NCBI RefSeq assembly: GCF_017114985.1
Contig: NZ_JABXKP010000075.1
Coordinates: 1-64,000, forward strand
Origin: Nostoc sp. JL33
GTDB lineage: Bacteria; Cyanobacteriota; Cyanobacteriia; Cyanobacteriales; Nostocaceae
Direction of reading: 5' to 3'
DNA: 64,000 nt
Shown: in pieces, positions 26,449-35,705 of the stretch
Numbering within the stretch: position 1 is the stretch's first letter
Layout of the letters: the number at the start of each line of letters is the position of its first letter
The notes under the pieces: model-generated
The model's database searches: none
What the model was told of the DNA's origin: nothing
The model's input: only the letters and a program-made list of their open reading frames with translations
Position numbers and translations under genes: made by a program

Positions 26449-26634
26449 GTTGCACTACGACGTTGGTGACTGCCATCAAGTTTTTTGATCTATGCCTTTA
26501 AAGACAAGGGAGTCAAACAGTTCTCGTGGCAGTAAACCGGGCATGTACCCGGAAACTTTAAACGAGGAATTTAGGTTCCCACCTGGTTAAACCAGGTCAT
26601 AAACTTAGGTAAAACGGCGTCGCGGTGAACTTAA
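26449..26634 (+). ncRNA. ssrS: 6S RNA
   Basis: About 186 nt directly after purK, the locus I recall for cyanobacterial 6S RNA. Secondary structure fits: the 5' end (ttgcactacgacgtt) pairs with the 3' end (aacggcgtcgcggtgaa) as a closing stem; ctgcca at about 26471 pairs with tggcag at about 26539; inner hairpins ccggg-catgta-cccgg and acctgg-ttaa-accaggt are perfect. 6S RNA mimics an open promoter and binds RNA polymerase holoenzyme, tuning transcription in stationary phase or stress. The ends are estimates from the closing stem and the -10 box. No protein frame covers the region. Confidence 0.82.
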
Positions 26635-26641
26635 AATTATT

Positions 26642-26681
26642 AGCTCCCAAAGTCAGTTAGAATTTGGGAGCTTTAATTATT
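26642..26681 (+). terminator. Rho-independent terminator after 6S RNA
   Basis: agctcccaaa at 26642-26651 pairs perfectly with tttgggagct at 26663-26672, followed by a T-rich tail (ttaattattt). It ends transcription from the purK-6S RNA unit. Confidence 0.85.
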
Positions 26682-27170
26682 TGAATCACTTTTAATCTCC
26701 ATTACAGCTATTTTCAGGTAAAGAGGCCACGCGGTAGGGGCACAGAAAAAGCTCATTGGTATCAACTTAACGTCAAAGTTAGTCTAGAACCAGCTTTTAG
26801 AGATTGTCTCGTTCCGAGTTTCTGACTCTTAATGCCTACTAAGCTGTTCCACATTTAACTTGCTCCCATTAGGGCGGGCTTTCCGGCCCACCCCACAAGA
26901 GTTAAGTTTAATTAGGTTATGCAATTTAGATGTTTTTCAGCTTAGGAGGCTCCACCTCCTTTACTCGCGGCAGAGTCGCAATCAGGTTTTAAAAGGGTTT
27001 TGGCTTAAATTGACACGCTTGAGCATTGCTGTGCCCCTACGACGGATGTGCTTAGAAGTTAGCAATAACTGCTGATAAAAACAAAATCTGTATAACTGGA
27101 TTCTAAATTAGGTATCGTTCAGAGTTAAGATAACAAAATTATCTGAAATTGTGGTTAAAGCTACAAAAAA
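26682..27170. other. Repeat-bearing intergenic region before the M16 protease gene
   Basis: About 490 bp. It contains the MITE copy at 26840-26944 and fragments of the gtaggggcacag repeat at about 26728 and 27028 (inverted). The 71-codon frame covering the MITE is a chance frame. Confidence 0.5.
26840..26944. mobile_element. MITE, copy 1 (TIR taagctgttccacat)
   Basis: A 105-bp non-coding element starting taagctgttccacatttaac and ending in a degenerate inverse of the same sequence (ttttcagctta). The interior, agggcgggct...cccaccccacaag, matches copy 2 at 43023-43125 in the opposite orientation. It has no coding capacity and is probably mobilised by a transposase elsewhere. Confidence 0.75.
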
Positions 27171-28436
27171 TTGTTAAAACAACTAACTAATAGCGTATTT
27201 CCAGCTTCGGTCTTCCGACTAGAGAGTGGTTTAACCTTTATTCATCAAGAAATTCCCACTACCCCTGTAGTTGTGGCGGATGTTTGGGTGCGTGCTGGAG
27301 CAAGCCTAGAGCCAAAACCGTGGTTTGGGATGGCGCACTTTTTAGAACATATGATTTTTAAAGGTACGGCGACACTACCGCCTGGAATGTTCGATTACAA
27401 AGTTGAAAACCGGGGTGGTGTGAGTAATGCGGCAACAAGCTATGATTATGCTCATTATTCACTCACCACAGCTGCCCCTTATTTAAAAGATACTCTGCCC
27501 TACTTGGGAGAACTACTGCTGAATGCGGCAATTCCAGAAGATGAATTTAGCCGCGAACGGGACGTGGTTTTAGAGGAAATTCGCTCTTGTCAGGACGATT
27601 CCGACTGGATAGGATTTCAAACTCTGATTCAAAGTATCTATCAGCATCACCCTTACGGACGTTCGGTGTTGGGTACTGAGCAAGAATTGATGCAGCAATC
27701 GCCAGAAGCAATGCGCTGTTTTCACCGCACTCACTATCAGCCGGAAAACATGACGGTGGTAATTGCAGGGGGTATAGCCCAGCAACCAGCCTGGGAAATG
27801 GTAAATCGTTCATTTGCTGATTTTGCCGAACGCTCGAATTGTCCGCAATTTGAGAAAGTAGCAAAGCCAGTAATAACAGGAATTCAGCGTCAAGAACTGT
27901 GTTTACCACGCATAGAGCAAGGACGATTGTTGATGGCGTGGCTCGTACCAGGGGTAGAGGAAATCCGCACTGGCTATGGTTTAAATATGTTGTCGGTGTT
28001 ATTGGCAGAAGGGCGGACTTCGCGTTTAGTGCGTGATTTGCGAGAAGATTTGCAATTGGTACAGGGAATTTGCAGTAGTTTTTCTTTACAACTGGAATCA
28101 AGTTTATTTACAATTACTGCCTGGTTGGAACCAGAAAATTTGCAGGAAGTTGAATCCTTGATTTGCGCTCATTTGGATGATTTGCAGACTAGAGGAATTA
28201 GCGAACAGGAACTTGCCCGCGCACGCAGGCTGCTGTGTAATGAGTATGCGTTTGCTACCGAAACGCCAAATCAGTTGACGGGGCTTTATGGATATTACAA
28301 TACCATCGCCCAAGCTGAATTAGCTGTGACATATCCCCAGCAGATTCAGTCTTTTGATGCCCAAGAACTGCAAAAATTAGCTCAACAGTATCTTTCGCCG
28401 CAGAATTATGCGGTTACTGTACTTAAACCGTGTTAG
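27171..28436 (+). CDS. M16 zinc protease, catalytic subunit
   Basis: 421 residues; the only usable start is TTG at 27171, since an in-frame stop lies 15 bp upstream. The inverted zinc motif HFLEH (His56, Glu59, His60) and the downstream Glu in ERDVVLEEIRS show an active M16B (pitrilysin/processing-peptidase-like) enzyme. The C-terminal half has the usual VRDLREDLQLVQGICSSF segment, where the Arg/Tyr pair of the partner subunit is replaced. The second M16 gene downstream supplies that pair, so the two products should form a heterodimer that degrades or trims peptides. Confidence 0.92.
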   Translation: MLKQLTNSVFPASVFRLESGLTFIHQEIPTTPVVVADVWVRAGASLEPKPWFGMAHFLEHMIFKGTATLPPGMFDYKVENRGGVSNAATSYDYAHYSLTTAAPYLKDTLPYLGELLLNAAIPEDEFSRERDVVLEEIRSCQDDSDWIGFQTLIQSIYQHHPYGRSVLGTEQELMQQSPEAMRCFHRTHYQPENMTVVIAGGIAQQPAWEMVNRSFADFAERSNCPQFEKVAKPVITGIQRQELCLPRIEQGRLLMAWLVPGVEEIRTGYGLNMLSVLLAEGRTSRLVRDLREDLQLVQGICSSFSLQLESSLFTITAWLEPENLQEVESLICAHLDDLQTRGISEQELARARRLLCNEYAFATETPNQLTGLYGYYNTIAQAELAVTYPQQIQSFDAQELQKLAQQYLSPQNYAVTVLKPC

Positions 28437-28469
28437 TCATTAGTCATTAGCAAAAGACAAATGACCATG

Positions 28470-28505
28470 CCAATTTTGGATTTTGGATTTTGGATTTTGG
28501 ATTTA
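28470..28505. repeat. Heptanucleotide STRR (TTTTGGA x4)
   Basis: Four tandem copies of ttttgga lie between the two M16 genes. The same heptamer family recurs at about 28738-28764, at 48057-48085, and inside murD at 37199-37235. Confidence 0.8.
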
Positions 28506-28588
28506 AGAAAAAATCTAAAAAATTGGTTTGAATAGCCTGAATTGAGCCGTGGAGACAAATAAAATAGACCCTTGCATAAATCCAAAAT

Positions 28589-28659
28589 AAGAACCCCACC
28601 AAAGAGACAAAGCTACGCTTTGGCTCCCTTAAGAGCCTGCTCTAGGGGTTGGGGTTCTT
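28589..28659. terminator. Long hairpin between the two M16 genes
   Basis: aagaacccca at 28589 pairs with tggggttctt ending at 28659, and an inner stem (caaagctacgctttg) lies in the loop. It may attenuate transcription between the protease genes or be an interspersed element; no T-run follows directly. Confidence 0.5.
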
Positions 28660-28779
28660 GGGGTTTAGCACTCAAGCGGAATGATATCAAATAATTTAAT
28701 TGTTTGAGAGCAAGCAAAGTTATTTGTGGGGCAATCTAAAATTTAAAATCCAAAATCTAAAATTGAGTGATAACCGACA

Positions 28780-30066
28780 ATGGACAAATTACAAATGACA
28801 ACCTTGCTGCAAAAATCACCTATCCATCGCACCGTATTGAATAATGGCATTGTCGTGCTGGTGGCAGAAAATCCTGCTGCGGACATTGTTGCGGCGCGAA
28901 TCTTTGTGCGTGCCGGTAGTTGTAACGAAAGCCGGGAGCAAGCAGGGTTGGCACATTTGCTATCAGCAGTGATGACAAAGGGATGCGATGGTCTTTCTAG
29001 TTTTGAAATTGCCGAAATTGTCGAGTCTGTAGGGGCGAGTTTGAGTGCAGATGCCAGTACTGATTATTTTTTGCTATCTCTGAAAACGGTAACATCCGAT
29101 TTTGCAGAAATTTTAACATTGGCAGGGCGGATTTTGCGCTCGCCTACTTTTCCCGAAACTCAAGTGGAACTAGAACGACGTTTAGCACTCCAAGATATTC
29201 GTTCGCAAAAAGAGCAGCCGTTCACTGTCGCCTTTGAACAAATGCGGCAGGTAATGTACCAAAATCATCCCTATGCTATGTCAGTGCTGGGAGATGAAAC
29301 CACGATGAGCCGCTTAACCCGTGCGGATTTAGTCGAGTATCACCAAACTTATTTCCGTCCAGATAATCTAGTAATTAGTATTGCTGGGAGAGTCACACCC
29401 ACAGATGCAGCCGCATTGGTGGAAGAAGTTTTTGGTGATTGGCAAGCGCCAGCCCAAGCATTGCCAATACTGAATTTAGCTGAAATTAAGGTGGAACCGC
29501 AGGTAAGAGTGAAACCAGTACAGACACAACAATCAATCGTGATGCTCGGTTATTTGGGAACATCGGTGAGTTCTGTTGACTACGCCCCACTGAAGTTGCT
29601 ATGTACCTACTTGGGAAATGGGCTTTCTAGTCGCTTGTTTGTGGAATTGCGCGAAAAACGAGGTTTAGCTTACGAAGTATCTGCATTTTACTCCACAAGG
29701 CTATTTCCAGCCTCATTTGTGGTTTATATGGGTACAGCACCGGAGAATACCAGCATAGCCTTAGAAGGACTGCGTACAGAAGTAGATTTATTGTGTACCG
29801 CCGAAGTATCCGAAAGCGCACTCCAAGCTGCTAAAAACAAGATCCTGGGGCAGTATGCATTGGGTAAACAAACGAACGGGCAAATTGCTCAGATATACGG
29901 CTGGTATGAGATTTTGGGCTTAGGTATTGATTTTGACACAAAGTTCCAAGAATTGATTGCGGCTGTGAGTGCCAAAGATGCGATCGCTTCAGCTTGTAAG
30001 TATTTAAAATCACCTTACTTGTCTTTAGTTGGTCAAGAAGAAGCAATTAATCGAGCGATCGCATAG
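28780..30066 (+). CDS. M16 family protein, non-catalytic subunit
   Basis: 428 residues; ATG at 28780 with a second ATG six codons on. The fold is M16 throughout, but the zinc motif is AHLLSA in place of HxxEH, so it cannot bind zinc. The C-terminal half keeps the Arg/Tyr substrate-binding motif, FVELREKRGLAYEVSAFYS. This is the typical regulatory partner of a heterodimeric M16B protease such as the upstream gene product. The long gap of about 340 bp between the two genes contains STRR repeats and a hairpin, so expression may be uncoupled. Confidence 0.9.
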   Translation: MDKLQMTTLLQKSPIHRTVLNNGIVVLVAENPAADIVAARIFVRAGSCNESREQAGLAHLLSAVMTKGCDGLSSFEIAEIVESVGASLSADASTDYFLLSLKTVTSDFAEILTLAGRILRSPTFPETQVELERRLALQDIRSQKEQPFTVAFEQMRQVMYQNHPYAMSVLGDETTMSRLTRADLVEYHQTYFRPDNLVISIAGRVTPTDAAALVEEVFGDWQAPAQALPILNLAEIKVEPQVRVKPVQTQQSIVMLGYLGTSVSSVDYAPLKLLCTYLGNGLSSRLFVELREKRGLAYEVSAFYSTRLFPASFVVYMGTAPENTSIALEGLRTEVDLLCTAEVSESALQAAKNKILGQYALGKQTNGQIAQIYGWYEILGLGIDFDTKFQELIAAVSAKDAIASACKYLKSPYLSLVGQEEAINRAIA

Positions 30067-30236
30067 CTTTACTTTAATTCTCTCCTTTTTGAGAACGATT
30101 AGAAAGGAGCAAGTCTGAACCCAAGGATATTGGATTGTGTACCGCAGCTACGCCCGTCGGAGACATCGTAAATGCAGCTGTTTTTTAGACCAAGCGGCCG
30201 TACTATTAGCATGAGAATATTCTGGGAGTAGATTCC

Positions 30237-31331
30237 ATGCAAAGCAGCCTGACAGCAAGTATTTTGAGTTACTTAAAATTACTAGAGCCAACTGTAAATC
30301 GCTGTAGGATGGAAAAACGGCAAAAAAATTGGTGGACAAAAAGCTTTAAATCTTTATCAGCTATTGAAATACTCTTGTTCTCCACTACACCTGTGTTGAT
30401 TGCCTCAACGGCTGTAGTATCAATAGCTGCACCTCAAAAGATTGCCCAAGTAAATCCTGGAGATAACGTCAACCGCCCTACCCTAAAAGTTGGTAGTCAA
30501 GGCGAACGCGTGTCTGAACTTCAAGCAGCTCTAAAACTTTTGGGTTATTACTCTGGTGCCGTAGATGGTGTATATAGTGAGGATACGGCCAGTGCTGTTT
30601 CCCGGTTTAAACAAGCAGCTGGCTTAAATCCAGATGGCGTTGTTGATGCCAGCACTTGGCAACGACTTTTCCCTAATCAACCGGTAGCAGCATCAACCGT
30701 CCCTTCATCCCAGCCAGGATTTAACTCAGCTAGAAATTTTCCTGTCCCAACCCAGACTAGCAACCTCAGCAACGTTGCAAATCCCAACCCTAACCCTCCA
30801 AGACAAGGTGTAACACAAGTTGCGACTAGCCCGAAGCCAAAACCTGCTACCCCAAAAAAAGCTGTAACACAAGTTGCGACTAGCCCGAAGCCAAAACCTG
30901 CTACCCCAAAAAAAGCTGTAACACAAGTTGCGACTAGCCCGAAGCCAAAACCTGCTACCCCAAAAAAAGCTGTAACGCAAGTTGCGACCAGCCCTGAGCC
31001 AAAACCTGCTACCCCAAGAAAAGCTACAACTTCAAGGACACAGAAAACACCGGATCGTACTACATCAACTACTAAGCAAACCCCTGGTATTCAATACACC
31101 TCAGAAGGATTGCCAATTTTGCGTATAGGATTACGTGGTTCTGAAGTTGTGAAGTTGCAAGAACAACTGAAAAAGCTTGGTTTCTTGAAAGGCGATGCCG
31201 ATGGAGACTTTGGCGTAACAACCGAGGAAGCTGTGAAAGCTGCACAAAAGCGCTATGGTTTAGAGGCTGACGGTGTAGTTGGTGGTTCTACCTGGGAGGT
31301 TCTTTTGCGGCGATCGCCCCAACAGCGTTAG
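30237..31331 (+). CDS. Peptidoglycan-binding protein with two PG_binding_1 domains
   Basis: 364 residues. A hydrophobic stretch at about 47-63 (LFSTTPVLIASTAVVSI) after a basic region is a late signal or anchor; a start at the internal Met25 (30309, MEKRQKNWW) would give a more usual signal peptide. Domain 1 (about 80-145): VGSQGERVSELQAALKLLGY and DGVVDASTWQRLF. A linker of four 18-residue repeats (VTQVATSPKPKPATPKKA) follows, then domain 2 (about 295-360) with RGSEVVKLQEQLKKLGF and DGVVGGSTWEVL. Such proteins attach to the cell wall. The repeat DNA is nearly identical between copies. Confidence 0.9.
   Translation: MQSSLTASILSYLKLLEPTVNRCRMEKRQKNWWTKSFKSLSAIEILLFSTTPVLIASTAVVSIAAPQKIAQVNPGDNVNRPTLKVGSQGERVSELQAALKLLGYYSGAVDGVYSEDTASAVSRFKQAAGLNPDGVVDASTWQRLFPNQPVAASTVPSSQPGFNSARNFPVPTQTSNLSNVANPNPNPPRQGVTQVATSPKPKPATPKKAVTQVATSPKPKPATPKKAVTQVATSPKPKPATPKKAVTQVATSPEPKPATPRKATTSRTQKTPDRTTSTTKQTPGIQYTSEGLPILRIGLRGSEVVKLQEQLKKLGFLKGDADGDFGVTTEEAVKAAQKRYGLEADGVVGGSTWEVLLRRSPQQR
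30810..31025. repeat. Four 54-bp coding tandem repeats
   Basis: Units begin at 30810, 30864, 30918 and 30972. The middle two are identical and the last has drifted (acgcaa, ccctgagcc, ccaagaa). They encode the Lys/Pro-rich linker between the two peptidoglycan-binding domains. Confidence 0.92.
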
Positions 31332-31690
31332 GCTGATATTAAAGTTGCCATCCACTATAGTGTAATTTTGCTAGTTCCCTTAATGACTTTGGAACTTGCT
31401 AGTGCTAGATACTCTGTTTTAGATACAGAGGTTTCTCGACTGAGAGCAACCTCTGTAGGAGTTTTGCTGTTCAGATCATTTTTAATCAATTTAATTCGTG
31501 GTACATCCTGCAATAGGATAAAGATATCCTGATTGGAAATATCTCTATGCGATCGCTGAAAAATCACATGTTTTTGGGCTAACAAAAGATGATAGCAATA
31601 TAAGCTAAGTACAAGCACACCTGATAGTGTTACATATTACAACTGGCAATAGTCAAATTAATTAAACTGCTAATTCCTCTAAAAAAACTT
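31332..31690. other. Intergenic region with a hairpin
   Basis: About 360 bp. A 10-bp stem (tacagaggtt at 31424-31433 with aacctctgta at 31448-31457), followed by ggagtttt, may terminate the upstream gene. The 87-codon minus-strand frame over this region is not protein-like. Confidence 0.45.
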
Positions 31691-32044
31691 ATGCAACACT
31701 TTTTATTAACTTGGCTCGGTAGTGCGGTGGCGTTATTTCTTACTGCTAATATCGTTCCGGGATTCTTTATCAAGAATTTTGTGACTGCCTTGATCGCTGC
31801 TTTAGTTGTTGGTCTGGTTAATGCATTTATTAGACCAATTTTGCAGATTTTGACATTTCCGATTACCTTACTCACCTTTGGTTTATTTACATTAGTGATC
31901 AACGCCTTAACCCTTTGGTTGGCAAGTGCCCTAACTCCTGGTTATGGTTTTGAGATTCAGGGCTTTTTACCTGCTTTGTTAGGTTCAATTGTGCTAGCAA
32001 TAGTTTCTAGCATAATTAACTATTTGTTGAGAGTTGTTGACTAG
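31691..32044 (+). CDS. Phage-holin-like four-span membrane protein (PF04020 type)
   Basis: 117 residues with four hydrophobic helices and the signature GLVNAFIRPILQILTFPITLLTFGLF between helices 2 and 3, plus NALTLWLASAL. This is the holin superfamily IV / YvlD-type family of small inner-membrane proteins found on bacterial chromosomes; despite the name there is no phage context here. The exact function is unknown. Confidence 0.9.
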   Translation: MQHFLLTWLGSAVALFLTANIVPGFFIKNFVTALIAALVVGLVNAFIRPILQILTFPITLLTFGLFTLVINALTLWLASALTPGYGFEIQGFLPALLGSIVLAIVSSIINYLLRVVD

Positions 32045-32049
32045 AAAAA

Positions 32050-32586
32050 TTAGTAAATTGTAATACTCATAATATTTGAGGCTTGGGCAACAGCTAGCGT
32101 TACCGCTCCTGCTTGCCCTTGTAACTGAAAAATTCGTTTAGGAACTAAAAACCTCACTCCCAATGCTTCTGTGCTGGTAAAAGGGGAAGCAGTCAATAAG
32201 GGGGTTTGAGTAGCTGCAAGAATAGCAGCTGCCTCTGCTACGCTAGGTGTACCCACTTTCTGGTCGGTAATTGTGGCAGGGTTGGGGACACAGACACAGC
32301 GAAGCATTTCCCCAGAAAAAGTTTTTAGGGGGAAATTGCGGAGGTGGCAAAATTCTACTAAGCCAACTTCCGAGGCTTTGGTGTCAATCGTAGCAATCCC
32401 CGCGATCGCACTTTGAAAAAGTTGATTTTCTCGAAATACTTGCTCAATTGCTTGATCAATCAACTGCCATAAGGTTCCCCGTTTACAACCGATTCCTACC
32501 CATAAAACCTGTTGCACTTGGTGTATTTCCTGATTCAATTCGTCAGGGTTTAGTTTACTCCAACAGCCAACCAAATAAATCTCCAA
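32050..32586 (-). CDS. CbiG C-terminal-domain protein (cobalamin biosynthesis)
   Basis: 178 residues. The family pattern is present: LWVGIGCKRGT near the N-terminus, IDQAIEQVF, AGIATIDTKASEVGLVEFC, then TPSVAEAAAIL. This is the CobE/CbiG C-terminal domain that acts with CbiG/CobJ-type enzymes in ring contraction and opening of the corrin precursor. It stands alone, with no other cobalamin gene beside it. It overlaps the upstream Uma2 gene by 32 bp on the same strand, a sign of translational coupling. Confidence 0.85.
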   Translation of the reverse strand: MEIYLVGCWSKLNPDELNQEIHQVQQVLWVGIGCKRGTLWQLIDQAIEQVFRENQLFQSAIAGIATIDTKASEVGLVEFCHLRNFPLKTFSGEMLRCVCVPNPATITDQKVGTPSVAEAAAILAATQTPLLTASPFTSTEALGVRFLVPKRIFQLQGQAGAVTLAVAQASNIMSITIY

Positions 32587-33118
32587 CTGTCAGCCTCAAC
32601 TCACTTGCAAAATCTGGCACAGGGAGTAAAGCTTCTAATTCATCCAACATGACAGGCTGTTGATTGCGGATGTACACAAATACCGTTTGTTCTTCTGGAT
32701 CAATCAGCCAACCCATTTGTGTTTCATAATTCAGGCAATGCAGAATATTTTTTGTAACTTTCGTTTGTCTTTGGTCAGGTGATAGAATCTCAATAGTCCA
32801 ATCGGGAGCTGCTTGGAATACGTTGGCAACTTCACCATTTTCATCACGAGGAATTCTTTGCCAAGTAAACACAGAAACATCTGGCACTATTGACCTTCCA
32901 CCAAAAGTACACCGCAATTCTGGAAAAGCACGAGCAATTCGCTTGGGCTTGACCGTTAAGTTGACTGTGCTAACCATTTCACCTTGAATTATACTGTGCT
33001 TTCCCTGTGGCATAGGTTTTTGAATAATTTGACCATCGATGTATTCACTAGCAGGCTTAGTTTCTGGTAGCTTCAGAAACTCTGCCAAAGTTATGCTTTT
33101 TGATGGTGTACGTACCAT
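32555..33118 (-). CDS. Uma2 family nuclease-like protein (DUF820)
   Basis: 187 residues from the ATG at 33118 (MVRTPSKSITLAEFLKLPE); an upstream ATG at 33163 would add 15 atypical residues encoded partly by a repeat. Uma2 proteins have a PD-(D/E)xK nuclease fold: YIDGQIIQKPMPQGKHSIIQG, IVPDVSVF with the catalytic Asp, and WTIEILSPDQ with the Glu, then WLIDPEEQTVFVY. They are hugely expanded in cyanobacteria; their physiological target is unknown. Confidence 0.9.
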   Translation of the reverse strand: MVRTPSKSITLAEFLKLPETKPASEYIDGQIIQKPMPQGKHSIIQGEMVSTVNLTVKPKRIARAFPELRCTFGGRSIVPDVSVFTWQRIPRDENGEVANVFQAAPDWTIEILSPDQRQTKVTKNILHCLNYETQMGWLIDPEEQTVFVYIRNQQPVMLDELEALLPVPDFASELRLTVGDLFGWLLE

Positions 33119-33159
33119 TTGCGATCGCCTCCAAGTCCAGCAATTCTGATTAAAAAACC

Positions 33160-33250
33160 GCATTCGCGCAGCGTCTCGTTAGAGAAGTACACAAAGAAAA
33201 AATCAGCTTAACTCTTACTCTGCGTACCTTTGCGCTACCTCAGCGTTCCT
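33160..33250. repeat. Interspersed repeat fragments between Uma2 and argS genes
   Basis: cgcattcgcgcagcgtctcgttagagaag is a member of the same palindromic family as the clusters at 7165-7280 and 7385-7440. It is followed by a gcgtaccttt-gcgctacctcagcg segment that recurs in cyanobacterial intergenic regions (compare about 7365-7390). Confidence 0.6.
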
Positions 33251-33264
33251 TTGCGTTAAAAAAA

Positions 33265-35028
33265 TTACATCCTCTCCAATACCTCAATTCCCAATAAAGA
33301 CAATCCTAGCTTCAAAGTTCTAGCAGTCAAATCACAGAGAATCAAGCGAGATGTTCGCTGCGGTTCCTCGGCTTCCAACACCTGAACTCCCTGATTGCGG
33401 TCATAAAACTGATTAAACTTTTTACTCAGTTCGTACAAATACTCACATAAACGATTGGGCAGCAAGTCTTGCTCTACACTACTAATAACTTCATCCAGTT
33501 GAAGTAAATATTTCGCCAGCGCTAATTCTGTTTCATGCTCCAACAAAACAGCATTGTTTCCCAACTCCTTAAAGTTAATATCACCCTTGCGGCTAATCCC
33601 CTGAATGCGTGCATAAGCATACAGCATATAGGGCGCAGTATTACCTTTGAAATCCAGCATTTTGTCGTAGCTGAAAATGTAGCTACTGGTGCGATTTTGG
33701 CTTAAGTCTGCATACTTAACTGCACTGATCCCAACTACCCTAGCAACTTCATTAATAAATTCTTCAGTTTCTTGACGTTCTTCTTCTTGTAATCTTGTTT
33801 TTAGGTCAGCCTGGGCACGAGAAACAGCTTCATCTAATAAATCCCGTAACCGCACACTATCCCCAAAACGAGTTTTGATTTTCTTACCATCTTCTCCTAA
33901 CACTAACCCAAAGGGCACATGCACTAATTCCACATCATCGGGAATCCATCCAGCTTTGCGTGCAACTTGGAAAAATTGAGCAAAGTGGTTTCCTTGTCCA
34001 GCATCTGTTACATAAATTATCCGCTTTGCTTGATCCTGCTGAATCCGGTAGCGGAGGGATGCTAAATCAGTTGTGGCGTAGTTATAGCCGCCATCTGATT
34101 TCTGCACAATTAAAGGCAAAGGTTCACCTTCTCTATTTGTAAACCCTTCCAAGAAAACGCATTTTGCCCCCTGGTTTTCTACCAGTAACCCAGATTTATC
34201 TAAATCTTCTACAACTTTTGGTAGTAAAGGGTTGTAGAAAGATTCTCCGCGTTCAATTATTTGGACATCCAGCAACTCATAAATTACTTGAAACTCTTGG
34301 CGTGATTGTTCACACAGCAGTTTCCAAGCATGAAGTGTATCTTCTGCACCTGCTTGTAATCTGACAACTTCTTGCCGCGCTGTTTCTTGAAAACCTGCAT
34401 CTGTATCAAAGCGTTGTTTGGCTTTGCGGTAAAAAGAGACTAAATCACCAATATCTAAAGCATTAGCGGTGGTAAGCGCGTCTGGGTAAACTTCCCGCAG
34501 ATAGGCGATTAACATGCCAAACTGCGTACCCCAATCACCTACATGATTTAACCGCAAGACATCGTGTCCTTGAAATTCTAAAATCCGGGCGATGGAATCA
34601 CCAATAATCGTAGAACGCAAGTGTCCAACGTGCATTTCTTTGGCAATATTCGGACTGGAAAAATCCACAATTTCCCGCTTGGGCGTTTTTGCGGCTGGAA
34701 CTCCTAGTCTGGGATCAGCTTGAATCGCGTTAAGTTGTGCTTCTAAGTATGCCGTTTTCAATTTCAGATTGATAAATCCTGGCCCAGCGATTTCTGGCGG
34801 TTCGCAGATTTCGGATACATCTAATTTCTCAACGATCGCACCTGCGATCGCTCTTGGTTGCTTTCCTAATTTTTTACTCAGGGATAAAGCCACATTCGCC
34901 TGATAATCACCAAATTTAGGATTGCTAGCAGAAACCAAAATGGGATCTACTCCAGCGAAGTCAGTGCCAAAAGCCGCGACTAAAGCCTGCTCAAGCTGAA
35001 CTTTTAGTTTTTCTTGTGTAGCGTTCAT
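33265..35028 (-). CDS. argS: Arginyl-tRNA synthetase
   Basis: 587 residues, class I enzyme charging tRNA-Arg. The HIGH motif appears as HVGHL (about residue 133, in [13 protein letters not shown]). The Arg-specific N-terminal domain ([10 protein letters not shown]) and the anticodon-binding domain ([14 protein letters not shown], then [20 protein letters not shown]) are complete, ending in the usual RM. A canonical KMSKS is not expected in this family. Monocistronic by position. Confidence 0.97.
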   Translation of the reverse strand: MNATQEKLKVQLEQALVAAFGTDFAGVDPILVSASNPKFGDYQANVALSLSKKLGKQPRAIAGAIVEKLDVSEICEPPEIAGPGFINLKLKTAYLEAQLNAIQADPRLGVPAAKTPKREIVDFSSPNIAKEMHVGHLRSTIIGDSIARILEFQGHDVLRLNHVGDWGTQFGMLIAYLREVYPDALTTANALDIGDLVSFYRKAKQRFDTDAGFQETARQEVVRLQAGAEDTLHAWKLLCEQSRQEFQVIYELLDVQIIERGESFYNPLLPKVVEDLDKSGLLVENQGAKCVFLEGFTNREGEPLPLIVQKSDGGYNYATTDLASLRYRIQQDQAKRIIYVTDAGQGNHFAQFFQVARKAGWIPDDVELVHVPFGLVLGEDGKKIKTRFGDSVRLRDLLDEAVSRAQADLKTRLQEEERQETEEFINEVARVVGISAVKYADLSQNRTSSYIFSYDKMLDFKGNTAPYMLYAYARIQGISRKGDINFKELGNNAVLLEHETELALAKYLLQLDEVISSVEQDLLPNRLCEYLYELSKKFNQFYDRNQGVQVLEAEEPQRTSRLILCDLTARTLKLGLSLLGIEVLERM

Positions 35029-35213
35029 ATATAAATATTATCTGAGAGAGAGAGAATGTAGCTCTGGAAAAGCTTGATTATTAACTTTAGCATTTCATTT
35101 TGAGCCACTCGATTCATGAAGCGATTTTGACTATATTGAGTGATTGCTTTAAGAATTGTCAATAAGGCACTCTATCTGTAATATAAATTTCACCTATACA
35201 GATAAGCGCTAGC

Positions 35214-35405
35214 ATGAAAGTACGCGAAGTTATCAAACGACTAGAAGCTGATGGTTGGTATCTTGCTAGAACTAAAGGTAGTCATCGACAGTTCAAACAT
35301 CCAGATAAATCCAGTACTGTAACAGTGTCTGGTAAACCAAATGTAGATGTGCCAATTGGTACTCTTAAAAATATTTGGAGACAAGCTCAATTGGAGGAAG
35401 ACTAA
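35214..35405 (+). CDS. hicA: HicA toxin (mRNA interferase)
   Basis: 63 residues, double-stranded-RNA-binding-like fold. The family signature is complete: MKVREVIKRLEADGWYLARTKGSHRQFKHP, with the catalytic His24 in GSHRQF, and VPIGTLKNIWRQA at the C-terminus. HicA cleaves mRNA until neutralised by HicB. Its stop codon overlaps the hicB start by one base (TAATG), so the pair is translationally coupled. Confidence 0.94.
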   Translation: MKVREVIKRLEADGWYLARTKGSHRQFKHPDKSSTVTVSGKPNVDVPIGTLKNIWRQAQLEED

Positions 35406-35629
35406 TGCATTATACAGTTGTGATTGAAAAGGGAGAAACTAGCTACGGTGCTTATGTCCCTGATTTACCCGGTTGTGTAGCTGTGGGTGAAACTTTAGAA
35501 GAAGTCAAGCAGATGATTACAGAAGCTATTGAATTTCATCTAGAAGGAATGCTAGAAGATGGTTTACCTATTCCTCAACCTACAAGCATCGCTCATGAGG
35601 TTGAAGTTGCAAACTACACCAAAACATAA
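35405..35629 (+). CDS. hicB: HicB antitoxin
   Basis: 74 residues from the ATG at 35405. A partial RNase-H-like fold with YTVVIEKGETSYGAYVPDLPGCVAVGETLEEV, then MITEAIEFHLEGM and GLPIPQP, is typical HicB. No separate helix-turn-helix tail is present, so it is the short form. It neutralises HicA and may repress the operon; no operator was identified upstream of 35214. Confidence 0.94.
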   Translation: MHYTVVIEKGETSYGAYVPDLPGCVAVGETLEEVKQMITEAIEFHLEGMLEDGLPIPQPTSIAHEVEVANYTKT

Positions 35630-35705
35630 TTATAGGAAACCACTAAATTAGCTCTAAACAATCCTTCTAGTACAGATTGGCGGAAGTTCGCACCGCACTT
35701 TTAGC

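Noticed and set aside
26860..27075. 71-codon plus-strand frame
   Set aside because: Formed by the MITE and other repeats; no conserved features.
30726..30980. 84-codon minus-strand frame with Trp/Phe repeats
   Set aside because: Antisense shadow of the 54-bp repeats in the peptidoglycan-binding protein gene.
31355..31618. 87-codon minus-strand frame
   Set aside because: Covers a hairpin and intergenic DNA; composition is not protein-like.
31691..32044. Prophage suspected from the holin-like protein
   Set aside because: No other phage gene nearby; this family is common as a chromosomal membrane protein.
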